Origin: a virus
Strand: one strand, 5' to 3'
Virus record (IMG/VR): IMGVR_UViG_3300022562_002256
Coordinates: 1-64,000 of that record
Length of the DNA: 64,000 bases
The notes under the pieces were generated by a model. That model made no database searches and had not been told where the DNA came from. It saw only the letters and a list, made by a program, of their open reading frames with translations. The position numbers and the translations under genes were made by a program. Positions 57,258 through 64,000 of the stretch are shown in pieces; the stretch's first letter is position 1, and every line of letters starts with the position of its first letter.

Positions 57258-57514
57258 GCACATCCTGCGTTTAGGCGGCAGAATTTACCGGCACCTGGCG
57301 GCAGCCACTTGAGTGCTACGTCGTGAGTGTCACCGTAAGCGGATTCACCAACTAGGCAAAATCGACGCGCAAGGCGTGCGCGCTGGGCCAACTTTCCAGA
57401 CTTGGCGGGCCGCGCGCGTCGGCCGGGCGCCGTCAAAACATCGCGCAAATTGAGGGATCGCCCCAAGAGCACAAGCGCCGATGGTTGGCACGCCACGTGC
57501 AAGTAGGTTCGGAC
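57258..57514 (+). repeat. family A regulatory module, copy A3
   Basis: Same block order as A2 (CTGCGTTTAGGCGGCAG, TTTACCGGCACCTG, CAGCCACTTGAGTGCT, CACCGTAAGCGG), ending in site 57486-57501; the central block is more diverged. Confidence 0.7.
57486..57501 (+). promoter_or_regulatory. sigma-54-like -24/-12 site
   Basis: TGGCAC-GCCAC-GTGCA, predicted +1 near 57512, ATG 57515. Confidence 0.65.
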
Positions 57515-57724
57515 ATGATGAACACGAGGACCGCGACCCAGCAAGCCTATGCCGACGCAGTAGCGAAATACGGTGCCGCGCGCGACGCCGGTGCGAGCAG
57601 CGAGGAGATCAACGCGCTCTACGCCGAGGTCGCCGAAACCTGGAACGCGGTGCTCGCGGCCGACGAAGCCCCCAAAGACCCGCGCCCCCAACCCCGCCGC
57701 GGACGCCTCAGCAGGAAGTGGTAA
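57515..57724 (+). CDS. hypothetical helical protein, 69 aa
   Basis: Amphipathic helices (ATQQAYADAVAKYGAARDAG, EINALYAEVAETWNAVL) and a basic tail. Start set by promoter spacing. Unrecognised. Confidence 0.6.
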   Translation: MMNTRTATQQAYADAVAKYGAARDAGASSEEINALYAEVAETWNAVLAADEAPKDPRPQPRRGRLSRKW

Positions 57725-57726
57725 CA

Positions 57727-57930
57727 ATGCTCACGCAAGACGCACCTATCGGGTTTCTCCGAGCCGCCTACCGTGTGTTGGTGGGTGGCGACCCATGCGG
57801 GCTGACCCGCATGGAAGTCCTTCAAGCGCTCGACCGAGTGGTGTGGACGCCATGGTCCAGTGGGCACGATACAGGCATGCCCCGTCACCCCTCGGGAGCC
57901 GCGCTAGTCGCCAGCATGAACCTGGTGTAG
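57727..57930 (+). CDS. hypothetical protein, 67 aa
   Basis: ATG 57727, 2 nt after the previous stop. GFLRAAYRVLVGGDPCGLTR then MEVLQALDRVVWTPW look coding. Overlaps the end of the lysozyme gene by 46 nt, so the last residues are uncertain. Confidence 0.55.
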   Translation: MLTQDAPIGFLRAAYRVLVGGDPCGLTRMEVLQALDRVVWTPWSSGHDTGMPRHPSGAALVASMNLV

Positions 57931-58634
57931 GTGGCATCGCGGGCCGCAACCCACTTCGCTCCTGACGAGCAAGCTCGCCCCGAACCATAACCGACGATTG
58001 CGGGGCGGAACCATCGATCGGCCGGCACCCATCGTGAGCACCTCGCCCGTGCGGCCGAGAGAATGCGCGCTGCCACCACGAAGCACCGGCGCGTGGACGC
58101 CGCGTCCAGTCCGACGAGCTCGCGGCCGGTAACGCCCCACTTCTTACTTCGGCCGTCCAACCCTCCAATGTTGATTTGGGCGAGGCACACCGAGCGGCAC
58201 CACCGTCGCTTTTGCCCCCCGGCGTCTCGCCATACTGAGCAGTCCCCGACGGCCGCCGGACCCACCCCGCTGTGCACATCTCGTCGAAACCCGCTTTCGT
58301 GGTACGCGATGGTCGCAAGCCCCATGGCGAGGTCCTGTGCGGGCCATGGCCACAACGGCTCGGCGCCGTCATGGCCGACCCGTACCGCCTGCTTTGCAAC
58401 GTCGACGATGGCGCGCGCGATGGTGCCGTACCGCGCCGTCGCCTCCGCAGCGGTCTCGAGTCTTACCCACGCGCGATGCGAGAAAGACCACCGTGGTGGA
58501 TATGCTGCCACATCGAGCGAGCACGTCGGCGCCGCGCGGCTGGTTCCGCATTCGGCGGCGGGCACAACCGAGTAGTGACTGGCACCGGGCGGTGCCAGTG
58601 CCAGCATGATCTGGAGGATCACCGATTCGAGCAT
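57885..58634 (-). CDS. lytic transglycosylase/lysozyme-like endolysin candidate, 249 aa
   Basis: ATG 58634 with GGAAAG. Core motif GLATIAYHESGFRRDVHSGV (Glu near residue 113) and VCLAQINIGG downstream match the SLT-type lysozyme fold (ES-G-F ... GLxQI). An N-terminal hydrophobic stretch may act as a signal-anchor. Several Cys suggest disulfides. Could be an endolysin or a tail-associated wall enzyme; no holin is certain nearby. Confidence 0.65.
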   Translation of the reverse strand: MLESVILQIMLALAPPGASHYSVVPAAECGTSRAAPTCSLDVAAYPPRWSFSHRAWVRLETAAEATARYGTIARAIVDVAKQAVRVGHDGAEPLWPWPAQDLAMGLATIAYHESGFRRDVHSGVGPAAVGDCSVWRDAGGQKRRWCRSVCLAQINIGGLDGRSKKWGVTGRELVGLDAASTRRCFVVAARILSAARARCSRWVPADRWFRPAIVGYGSGRACSSGAKWVAARDATYTRFMLATSAAPEG

Positions 58635-58729
58635 TTTGGTCTTTCCTGGTTAGTCTCTGTCCATTCGCCGAGTGCGAGGCCGACGTCATTTTTCACCCCG
58701 TCCACGACACGACGAGCGCGCGGATGGTT

Positions 58730-59284
58730 TCATCCGTGGTTCTCGACACGTCCAACCCCCGCGGCGCTGGCATGGCGCGTGACACGGTCCATGAACGCAA
58801 GTAGCGCGGCGACATCGGGATCTGACGCAAGGAGCATGCCGTTGTCGTGCATGAGACGGATACGCCCGGCCGAGCACCATTCCACAGGGTCCAACTCCTC
58901 GGTGGCGTGCGGCGCGGCAGACTGACCAGCGACGAGGCCGAAGCACGTCAAGCGCACAGGCACCGTTACGGCGGGCGGATCACGGTCAACCACATACAGG
59001 CACGGCGGCAGTCCCCCTTCGGCCCATACGGGGGCGCGATACCACCGACCCCCGCGCGAGTAGCCGGTTTCCTCGGCGAGCTCGCGGTACATCGCGTCGA
59101 GCAGCCCCTCGCCCGGCTCTACCTTACCCCCCGGCTGACACCACATCCCAGGTTCCGAGTTGCCGGGTGTGCGCTGCCCGAGCAGCAGATAGGGCCGTCC
59201 GTCCTCGGGGCCGACGCGCACCACGGCGGCGCAAACCACCTCGAGACGCCCGTCGGCGATGAGACGGGGCTCCGGGGCGGTCAC
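58730..59284 (-). CDS. Nudix hydrolase, 184 aa
   Basis: GTG 59284 overlaps the previous TGA. The Nudix box GKVEPGEGLLDAMYRELAEE followed by TGY fits Gx5Ex7REUxEExGU exactly (near residues 60-82). Flanks PYLLLGQRTPG and GMWCQPGG are typical of ADP-ribose or nucleotide-sugar/NTP pyrophosphatases. Substrate unknown. Confidence 0.85.
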   Translation of the reverse strand: MTAPEPRLIADGRLEVVCAAVVRVGPEDGRPYLLLGQRTPGNSEPGMWCQPGGKVEPGEGLLDAMYRELAEETGYSRGGRWYRAPVWAEGGLPPCLYVVDRDPPAVTVPVRLTCFGLVAGQSAAPHATEELDPVEWCSAGRIRLMHDNGMLLASDPDVAALLAFMDRVTRHASAAGVGRVENHG

Positions 59285-59445
59285 GGTGTTACCGCCCGGC
59301 AGATCATGGCGCCCTGCCGGCGGCGCGCACGGCGAGTTTGCTTCTTGTGCCACAGCCGCGAGACACGGCTCTTGTGCCACTCGGCGAGGTCCACGTCGAA
59401 CCCCGTCTTGACCCGTACGCCCACTCGATGGACTTGACCCTTCAT
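59281..59445 (-). CDS. 54-aa basic protein
   Basis: AAAGGACC precedes ATG 59445. VHRVGVRVKTGFDVDLAEWH then a Lys/Arg-rich C-terminus. Sits between HAD and Nudix genes. Unrecognised. Confidence 0.5.
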   Translation of the reverse strand: MKGQVHRVGVRVKTGFDVDLAEWHKSRVSRLWHKKQTRRARRRQGAMICRAVTP

Positions 59446-59456
59446 GATGGTCCTTT

Positions 59457-59820
59457 CTAGCACGGGACAGCCGAGGGGCAAACGTTCGGCACGCTTCGCG
59501 CCTCGCCTGATGGTGCGTCGCGGATCTTGCGGCCCAACATACTCTGGACGATCGTCGATCCAAACGACGTGTGCGCCACCCTCGGGCATGTTTTGGTCCA
59601 TCCACCGCTCGAGCGCCTCGCGTTTCCAGCCACCGGCGGCAAAGACAACCGGCATGACGTCGCCCACCGCCCGCCGCACCTCGGCTCCCCGCCGTCCCTC
59701 ATCGGAGCGCCCTGTCAGCATGACGCACGTGTGCCCGCGCGCGAGCATGACACGGGCGAGGTCGCGAAAGACGCCGGGCTCGCGCGTCCACGTGCCATCG
59801 TAGTCGAACACCACGATCAT
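59457..59820 (-). pseudogene. HAD-superfamily phosphatase-like gene, apparent frameshift near 59545
   Basis: ATG 59820 starts IVVFDYDGTWTREPGVFRDL (HAD motif I DxDGT, residues 6-10), motif II VMLTGRSD and a WIDDRPEYVG motif IV-like end. After YVG the pattern moves to an adjacent frame (RKIRDAPSGEARSVPNVC) ending TAG 59457, just before the next gene's ribosome site. Uncorrected, the frame fuses to the next gene. Small HAD of polynucleotide-kinase 3'-phosphatase type is possible. Confidence 0.6.
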
Positions 59821-60243
59821 GTTTCGCGCGCCACGGTCCACGGCCCCGCGTGATATCGCGCGGACCCGTCCCGCATCAGGCCGGACTCGTTCGCTCTTGC
59901 CACCAGCCAGTCGAGGCGTGCGGCCTTGCTTACGAGCACCAATAGACCCATCGCTACATCATCCGCCGTCGAGCGACCTGTGATGCCGCGCGCTACCGCG
60001 GCGATCCGCCTGTCATCTGTGCTGCAATGCTCGGTGTAGGCCAGTCGCACAAGTTGGACTTCGACCGTCACGGTGGCGGTCATCACGCCCATAGCGCCCC
60101 GCACGGGATCGTGGTTGATCGCGCACTGGATCACGGTGGCCCAGGGGTGTCACAAGGAACATGGCTTGCGACTGAAGGGCGGTGACGTCCGGGGGCACGA
60201 GAACCCCGAGACCCTCGGCTGTTACGTAGGTGGGCTCACTCAT
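59817..60243 (-). pseudogene. hypothetical gene, probable frameshift near 60135
   Basis: ATG 60243 reads SEPTYVTAEGLGVLVPPDVT, then ALQSQAMFLVTPLG. The adjacent frame continues VIQCAINHDPVRGAMGVMTA and on to a stop at 59817. Restored length about 141 aa. If no error exists, a gene starting at ATG 60083 remains. Unrecognised. Confidence 0.5.
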
Positions 60244-60691
60244 AAACGCTGTCCTCGTCGGCCACGGCGCCTGGCCCTGGGGTGATCGCCACAATGCCCG
60301 CGTCGTGGGCTGCGAGCAACTCCGCCACCCGCGAGGCGGTCGCCTTGGTGAACACCACAGTGTTTGGCTCGGCATCTTGCTCGGCACACGCCTGAAGGAG
60401 TGCCGCCCTTACCACGTCTCCTGTCAGCCGATACCGTGAAGGCGGCAGCGGTTTCCCCCGCGGCACAGCGATGGCCAGCCAGTCGTACCGCCACCGCCCT
60501 CCGCGGACAGCGAGAATGCGCCCGATCGAGCGCCTGTCTGCCTTCTGCCGCTCGGCCACCACGAGGGCTCGTTCTTCCTGCGTGAATGTCACACTGTCGG
60601 AGTGGTCACCCGTAACCACCAGTGCGCCACGTGGCGCATCGCATGCCACCACCACGCGCGGCGACGGGCGCCAATCATCTCTCATAGCCAT
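60236..60691 (-). CDS. hypothetical protein, 151 aa
   Basis: ATG 60691 (an earlier GTG adds a hydrophobic stretch TWLAIVIIVGGMAM). Alpha/beta protein with a central beta part (ALVVTGDHSDSVTFTQEERA) and helical C-terminus (ATASRVAELLAAHDAGIVAI). Stop overlaps the next start. Unrecognised. Confidence 0.55.
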   Translation of the reverse strand: MAMRDDWRPSPRVVVACDAPRGALVVTGDHSDSVTFTQEERALVVAERQKADRRSIGRILAVRGGRWRYDWLAIAVPRGKPLPPSRYRLTGDVVRAALLQACAEQDAEPNTVVFTKATASRVAELLAAHDAGIVAITPGPGAVADEDSVYE

Positions 60692-60705
60692 CCCCCCGAC
60701 GATAA

Positions 60706-60900
60706 TCACGATCGCGAGCCATGTCGACCCCTCGTGGTGGGGCTCGGCGAACATGGGCCCCGGTGCCCTGGCTCGCGGAGGCACTCAACCTTGCCGTCGG
60801 TGCCAGCGTGAATGACCTTCAGGCAGAACCTCGCGGGCCAGGAGTTGCTGATACGCCTCATCTGCGCTGCACGTCGCGCTTTGCGCTGCCTTCGGTTCAT
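60706..60900 (-). CDS. small basic zinc-site protein, 64 aa
   Basis: Very basic N-terminus (NRRQRKARRAAQMRRI) and CLREPGHRGPCSPS, a Cys/His pair typical of small phage proteins. ATG 60900 overlaps the previous stop. Confidence 0.55.
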   Translation of the reverse strand: MNRRQRKARRAAQMRRISNSWPARFCLKVIHAGTDGKVECLREPGHRGPCSPSPTTRGRHGSRS

Positions 60901-61454
60901 CGGTGCACCCTGCCGCGGTTGCTGTCACGCATCCACCTAACACCCCGGCGGCGTCCGAACCGACGTCGGCCGTTTGGCGGCCTCGGTCCCTCCGATGGCA
61001 GCCAGGCGTCGATCGAACGGCTTAGCCGGCGGAGCCAACACACTTCCCAGGGGCGCACGTCCTCCAGCCACGAGGGGTCAGAGGCGATCTCCGGAGCGTC
61101 GTCGATCGCTTCGTAGGGGTCGTCGTCGCCGCTCCAAAAGCGCCCGTCGCGATCAGGCAGCCACCGCCACGTGGTCGGCCAACCGAGAGCGTGAATCGCC
61201 GCTGTGAGCACGACCGGGTGGACGATGGGGTGGCGCCAAAAACCGAGAAACCCGTCCTCGGTCATACGTGGAGCGTCGTGGTCGATGAAATCGACCACTC
61301 GGTTGATGCGGTTCAGGGCACGCCTCGCCGGCACAGCGTCGGTCCACTCTATGGCCAAAAATGGTCGTGGGCCACTGGGCTGGACCACCGCCAGAAGGCG
61401 CGATGCCGGCGGTGACCGGCGAAAACAAAACCACTCGGCGTAGGGCGGCGTCAC
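60897..61454 (-). CDS. hypothetical protein, 185 aa
   Basis: GTG 61454. Trp-rich alpha/beta protein (FLGFWRHPIVHPVVLTAAIH, WPTTWRWLPDRDGRFWSGDD) with a basic C-terminus. Unrecognised. Follows 61461-62993 on the minus strand. Confidence 0.6.
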   Translation of the reverse strand: MTPPYAEWFCFRRSPPASRLLAVVQPSGPRPFLAIEWTDAVPARRALNRINRVVDFIDHDAPRMTEDGFLGFWRHPIVHPVVLTAAIHALGWPTTWRWLPDRDGRFWSGDDDPYEAIDDAPEIASDPSWLEDVRPWEVCWLRRLSRSIDAWLPSEGPRPPNGRRRFGRRRGVRWMRDSNRGRVHR

Positions 61455-61460
61455 GTGCGC

Positions 61461-62993
61461 CTACGTGAGCGGGCGGCTCACGTGGTGAGCCGCTAGGTTC
61501 TCTGCCTGCTGTATGCAGCACCGCACGACCAGCTTGAGCGCGATCCTGACTTCAGCGCGCTCGGCCTTTCGCGGCGCACGGTACTCGGCCAACCATTGTG
61601 CTCGCTGCCCTTCCTCCTGAGCGATATGCAACAACCGCGCCAAGAACTCGCGGTGTGCCTTCCAGTCGCCGCACTGAGGGACGGTCCATCCGACGGGTCG
61701 CCACTCATACCGTACGTTGGCGAGCACGTACGACACCAAGACCGTCTGCGCGAGCACGTCCAGGAAGTTGTCCACATCGGCGGCATCCCGTTGTCCCCCA
61801 GCGAACAGCAGCCACGACACGTTCATCCCGAACCCATCGACGCTTGGGTTTTGGGAAATGAACGACCCGATGGTGCCGTGACGGCACGCCCACTCACGCC
61901 ACTGGGCGCTTTGACCCAGTGTGCGTTCATAGAACGACGCGTCAAGGCCGACGCTATCGACAATCGTGTGGCAAAGCGCCTGCCACACGTCCTCTCGCAC
62001 CATCGCTTGTGCCAATGGCACGCCGGAGCGACCCCGGGATTCGAGTGATGGCGGGGCAAACCTGAACGTGTGCTCGCCATCCCGTGTCCCGGGCTTGGGG
62101 TGAACGAGAAGCTGAGGGTGGCCGTCTCCTGGCGACAGCATCACCGAGTACCTGCGCGCAAGTCGTTTCGCAAGCGCCGTGAGCCGGATGCTCGCCTCGA
62201 TGTCGCTCGAATGCCCGCCAACCCGAACGCGCACCTCGCCGCGGCGCAGCCGGGCTACGATGAATTTGTGGTCCTCGTTTCCCAATTGTGATATGTCTAT
62301 AAGCCACGTGGCGCGGTATGGCCAACCGATCGTGCCGTCGCCGTTCAGGCTCCACCATTCGCCCCCATGCCACACGAACTCGCCGGGCACGTCGACATCA
62401 TCGCCGTAGCCACACCGTTCCCGCCATCGACTCATCGTTTCCCCCAGATCCGGTGTATAGGGGCATGGCCCCCCCACGCCGTCGTCAAGGTCGGTCACGA
62501 TGGCCCGCCCGCCGCCGAATCCCATGTGTGGGTCGGCAGAAGGATCGTAGCGGTTGGTGGCGGCGGAGGTTGGGATTCCCCGCGAAACCTTGCGGGGTGC
62601 AAACAACGCCGGCACGTTCTCGGCGTGGCGCTTATGGTCCTGGCCCGTCTCAAGTGTCGCGCTGACACGCACCTGCCTTTCCCACAGGGCTTCGAGCAAC
62701 TCGTCGAACTGGCACGTGTTGTCGCCCCACCCCTGTTCGATCATGTCGACGCCCAACCCATCGAGCCAGTTCTGCGCGATGGCGGCGTCACGCTTGTCCA
62801 CGTCGGTGATCGAGCCGCAGTCGTTGTATTGCCCGCGCACGGGGAGCGCGCGGAGGTACCACGATCGCTCTCCGTCGCCCACGTCGTCGCCCGCCGGGCC
62901 GAATGGGCTGGACTGGAGGAGCAACAGCCGCACCGGCGTTCCACCCGCGATGGGCAAGCCAGATACCGCACACGTGAAGTCGAATGACCCCAT
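61461..62993 (-). CDS. large hypothetical protein, 510 aa
   Basis: AGAGGCG precedes ATG 62993. Begins FDFTCAVSGLPIAGGTPVRL, a pattern seen in phage and plasmid proteins of unknown role. The middle has WLIDISQLGNEDHKFIVARL and two Trp-rich strands; the C-terminus is helical (HREFLARLLHIAQEEGQRAQ). No enzyme motif found. Confidence 0.65.
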   Translation of the reverse strand: MGSFDFTCAVSGLPIAGGTPVRLLLLQSSPFGPAGDDVGDGERSWYLRALPVRGQYNDCGSITDVDKRDAAIAQNWLDGLGVDMIEQGWGDNTCQFDELLEALWERQVRVSATLETGQDHKRHAENVPALFAPRKVSRGIPTSAATNRYDPSADPHMGFGGGRAIVTDLDDGVGGPCPYTPDLGETMSRWRERCGYGDDVDVPGEFVWHGGEWWSLNGDGTIGWPYRATWLIDISQLGNEDHKFIVARLRRGEVRVRVGGHSSDIEASIRLTALAKRLARRYSVMLSPGDGHPQLLVHPKPGTRDGEHTFRFAPPSLESRGRSGVPLAQAMVREDVWQALCHTIVDSVGLDASFYERTLGQSAQWREWACRHGTIGSFISQNPSVDGFGMNVSWLLFAGGQRDAADVDNFLDVLAQTVLVSYVLANVRYEWRPVGWTVPQCGDWKAHREFLARLLHIAQEEGQRAQWLAEYRAPRKAERAEVRIALKLVVRCCIQQAENLAAHHVSRPLT

Positions 62994-63037
62994 AATCGCC
63001 TCTTAGTATCAGGGCCACACGCTGCGGGCCCGTCGCA

Positions 63038-63655
63038 TCACCACAGCCCCAACACACGTGGGACTGCTCGCGTGTCCCCCCGAACGACGGTGGCCAGCGC
63101 TGCCACCGTGGCAGCGACGTCCTCGACGTTGATGAACGCGTCACGTCCGACGGAGTCGACTCCAATGTACCATTGCGCGTGAATGCCACCACTGTTGAGC
63201 GGGGACAGGTGCCACATCTCCTGGGCACCTGTGTGCTCTTGGGCCTCCTCCCATGTCCGCCCGACGACGGCGAGCACGCCGATACGGCGGATAGCAGCCG
63301 CCACGCGCTCGCACCGGCTGAGCGCGGCCTTGACCTGTGCTTCCGTCGGCGATGGGAGCGTCTCCCCCGACAACCGAGCCTCGGCAACCACGTGAGCCAA
63401 ACGCCGCTGCGCCGCCTCCGACAGCCCGCGGACGTCGACCGGCTGACCGGCATACACCAGCAGCCGGTCGACCACGACCATCGCCCCGCCGTACGCCTGG
63501 CATATACGCTGCCATGTCGCCCGATCTCGAGGCCACCTCTTCCCGGTCTCGATGTCGGATAAGTAGGGTGGGCTGACGCTCAACTCGGTGGCGGCGCGAC
63601 GCAGGGTCACACCGCGCAGTTTGCGCGTCTCTCGAAGGTAGGAGCCGGGTGTCAC
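63038..63655 (-). CDS. XRE-family helix-turn-helix protein, 205 aa
   Basis: GTG 63655 lies 7 nt after a sigma-70-type -10. Residues 5-60 are an XRE domain (YLRETRKLRGVTLRRAATEL then SVSPPYLSDIETGKRWPRDR). The C-terminal 130 residues are helical then beta, without a known peptidase motif. Candidate phage repressor or regulator. Confidence 0.75.
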   Translation of the reverse strand: MTPGSYLRETRKLRGVTLRRAATELSVSPPYLSDIETGKRWPRDRATWQRICQAYGGAMVVVDRLLVYAGQPVDVRGLSEAAQRRLAHVVAEARLSGETLPSPTEAQVKAALSRCERVAAAIRRIGVLAVVGRTWEEAQEHTGAQEMWHLSPLNSGGIHAQWYIGVDSVGRDAFINVEDVAATVAALATVVRGDTRAVPRVLGLW

Positions 63656-63661
63656 CCGGCA

Positions 63662-63690
63662 ACGATAACGCTTGTTCGCTGCAATGTCAA
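63662..63690 (-). promoter_or_regulatory. sigma-70-type promoter, leaderless
   Basis: TTGACA, 17-bp spacer, TATCGT on the minus strand, GTG 63655 at 7 nt. Confidence 0.6.
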
Positions 63691-63713
63691 CTTGACTCCG
63701 GCGTTCCCGGGGC

Positions 63714-63998
63714 TTATTCGGCGGGTTTCGCGGCGGAGTCTCCCTTGGTGTGCGACGCGAGGCGCCGCAGGAGCAGGATCGACTCCACCACCTTGGCGAC
63801 AGGTTCGTCTTGAAGGCGCGCTGCCACCTCAGCGAGGTAGGCATGCGACAAATCTGACCCATCACTGAACAGGGCTGCCAGGGTAAGCGGCGGGGCGGGG
63901 GCCGTCGCTTCGACAACGGCTGGCGGCGGTGCCTGTTCGCCCAACAGTTCGGCGCGCTCGCACGCATCAGGCATACCAAAAAGGAGTGGGACCTCCAC
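63714..63998 (-). CDS. hypothetical protein, N-terminus possibly beyond right edge
   Basis: Stop at 63714. Starts at GTG 63998 or ATG 63974; the frame may also enter from outside. Helical (LSHAYLAEVAARLQDEPVAK, VVESILLLRRLASHTK). Directly upstream of the XRE gene promoter. Unrecognised. Confidence 0.5.
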   Translation of the reverse strand: MEVPLLFGMPDACERAELLGEQAPPPAVVEATAPAPPLTLAALFSDGSDLSHAYLAEVAARLQDEPVAKVVESILLLRRLASHTKGDSAAKPAE

Positions 63999-64000
63999 GC

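Noticed and set aside
1-64000. CRISPR array, insertion sequence or integrase
   Set aside because: No regular short repeats with spacers, no transposase or recombinase motifs found.

Overview
The window is a stretch of a high-GC tailed-bacteriophage (or prophage) genome. Evidence for a virion: a contractile-tail baseplate set of the Mu/P2 kind (tail hub gpD/gpP-like at 7020-8390, spike-like 11136-11882, wedge gp25/gp46-like 17235-17699, baseplate J 17715-19217), two large beta-rich fibre-like proteins (37934-39001, 43537-44991) and a lysozyme-like enzyme (57885-58634). Replication and recombination genes are a DnaN-type sliding clamp, a one-chain SbcD-SbcC nuclease, and a RecA/Sak4-like ATPase. 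No terminase, capsid, portal, polymerase or integrase is visible, so this is part of a larger genome. A secreted protein with DGDxCTxDxCDP repeats (39003-39323), a Gly-rich lipoprotein (39335-39580) and the promoter type described below suggest a myxobacterium-like (Myxococcota) host; this is inference.

Layout. 1-6.7 kb: a ChlI-domain gene cut by the left edge, a cluster of irregular tRNA-like RNAs, small zinc proteins and a minus-strand operon of small winged-helix-like genes. 7-22.6 kb: baseplate genes interleaved with cargo (ParB-fold, RyR, 3'-5' exoribonuclease, ATP-grasp, methyltransferase). 22.6-28.6 kb: a sigma-70-family factor and a run of small plus-strand genes. 28.5-37.1 kb: two long minus-strand operons, one starting with an oversized class II tRNA-like gene followed by TIR-like, Gp37/Gp68, ASCH and SLOG/DprA-like genes. 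37.4-46.6 kb: fibres, secreted proteins, a DNA methyltransferase, a ComF-like phosphoribosyltransferase and a DUF262 protein. 46.6-56.3 kb: structured noncoding DNA, tRNA-Tyr and the replication/recombination genes. 56.3-64 kb: small genes, lysozyme, Nudix, HAD and an XRE regulator.

The most striking feature is regulatory. About 28 copies of TGGCAC-N5-[G/T/A]TGC[A/T], which match the sigma-54 -24/-12 promoter format, lie across the window on both strands. Most sit so that the predicted start of transcription is 1-4 nt before an ATG or GTG, implying leaderless mRNAs; one copy has the same spacing to a tRNA 5' end. Several are preceded by conserved modules of about 200-250 bp (a four-copy family A and a two-copy family B) that hold palindromes and look like activator arrays. 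The phage sigma factor gene is itself behind such a site. A smaller set of sigma-70-like promoters also appears to give leaderless transcripts.

Caution: a dozen or so coding frames break by one base, several at short G/C runs (for example near 5000 and 35930), so some broken genes may be assembly errors. Where I infer a frameshift I annotate the span I think is one gene.
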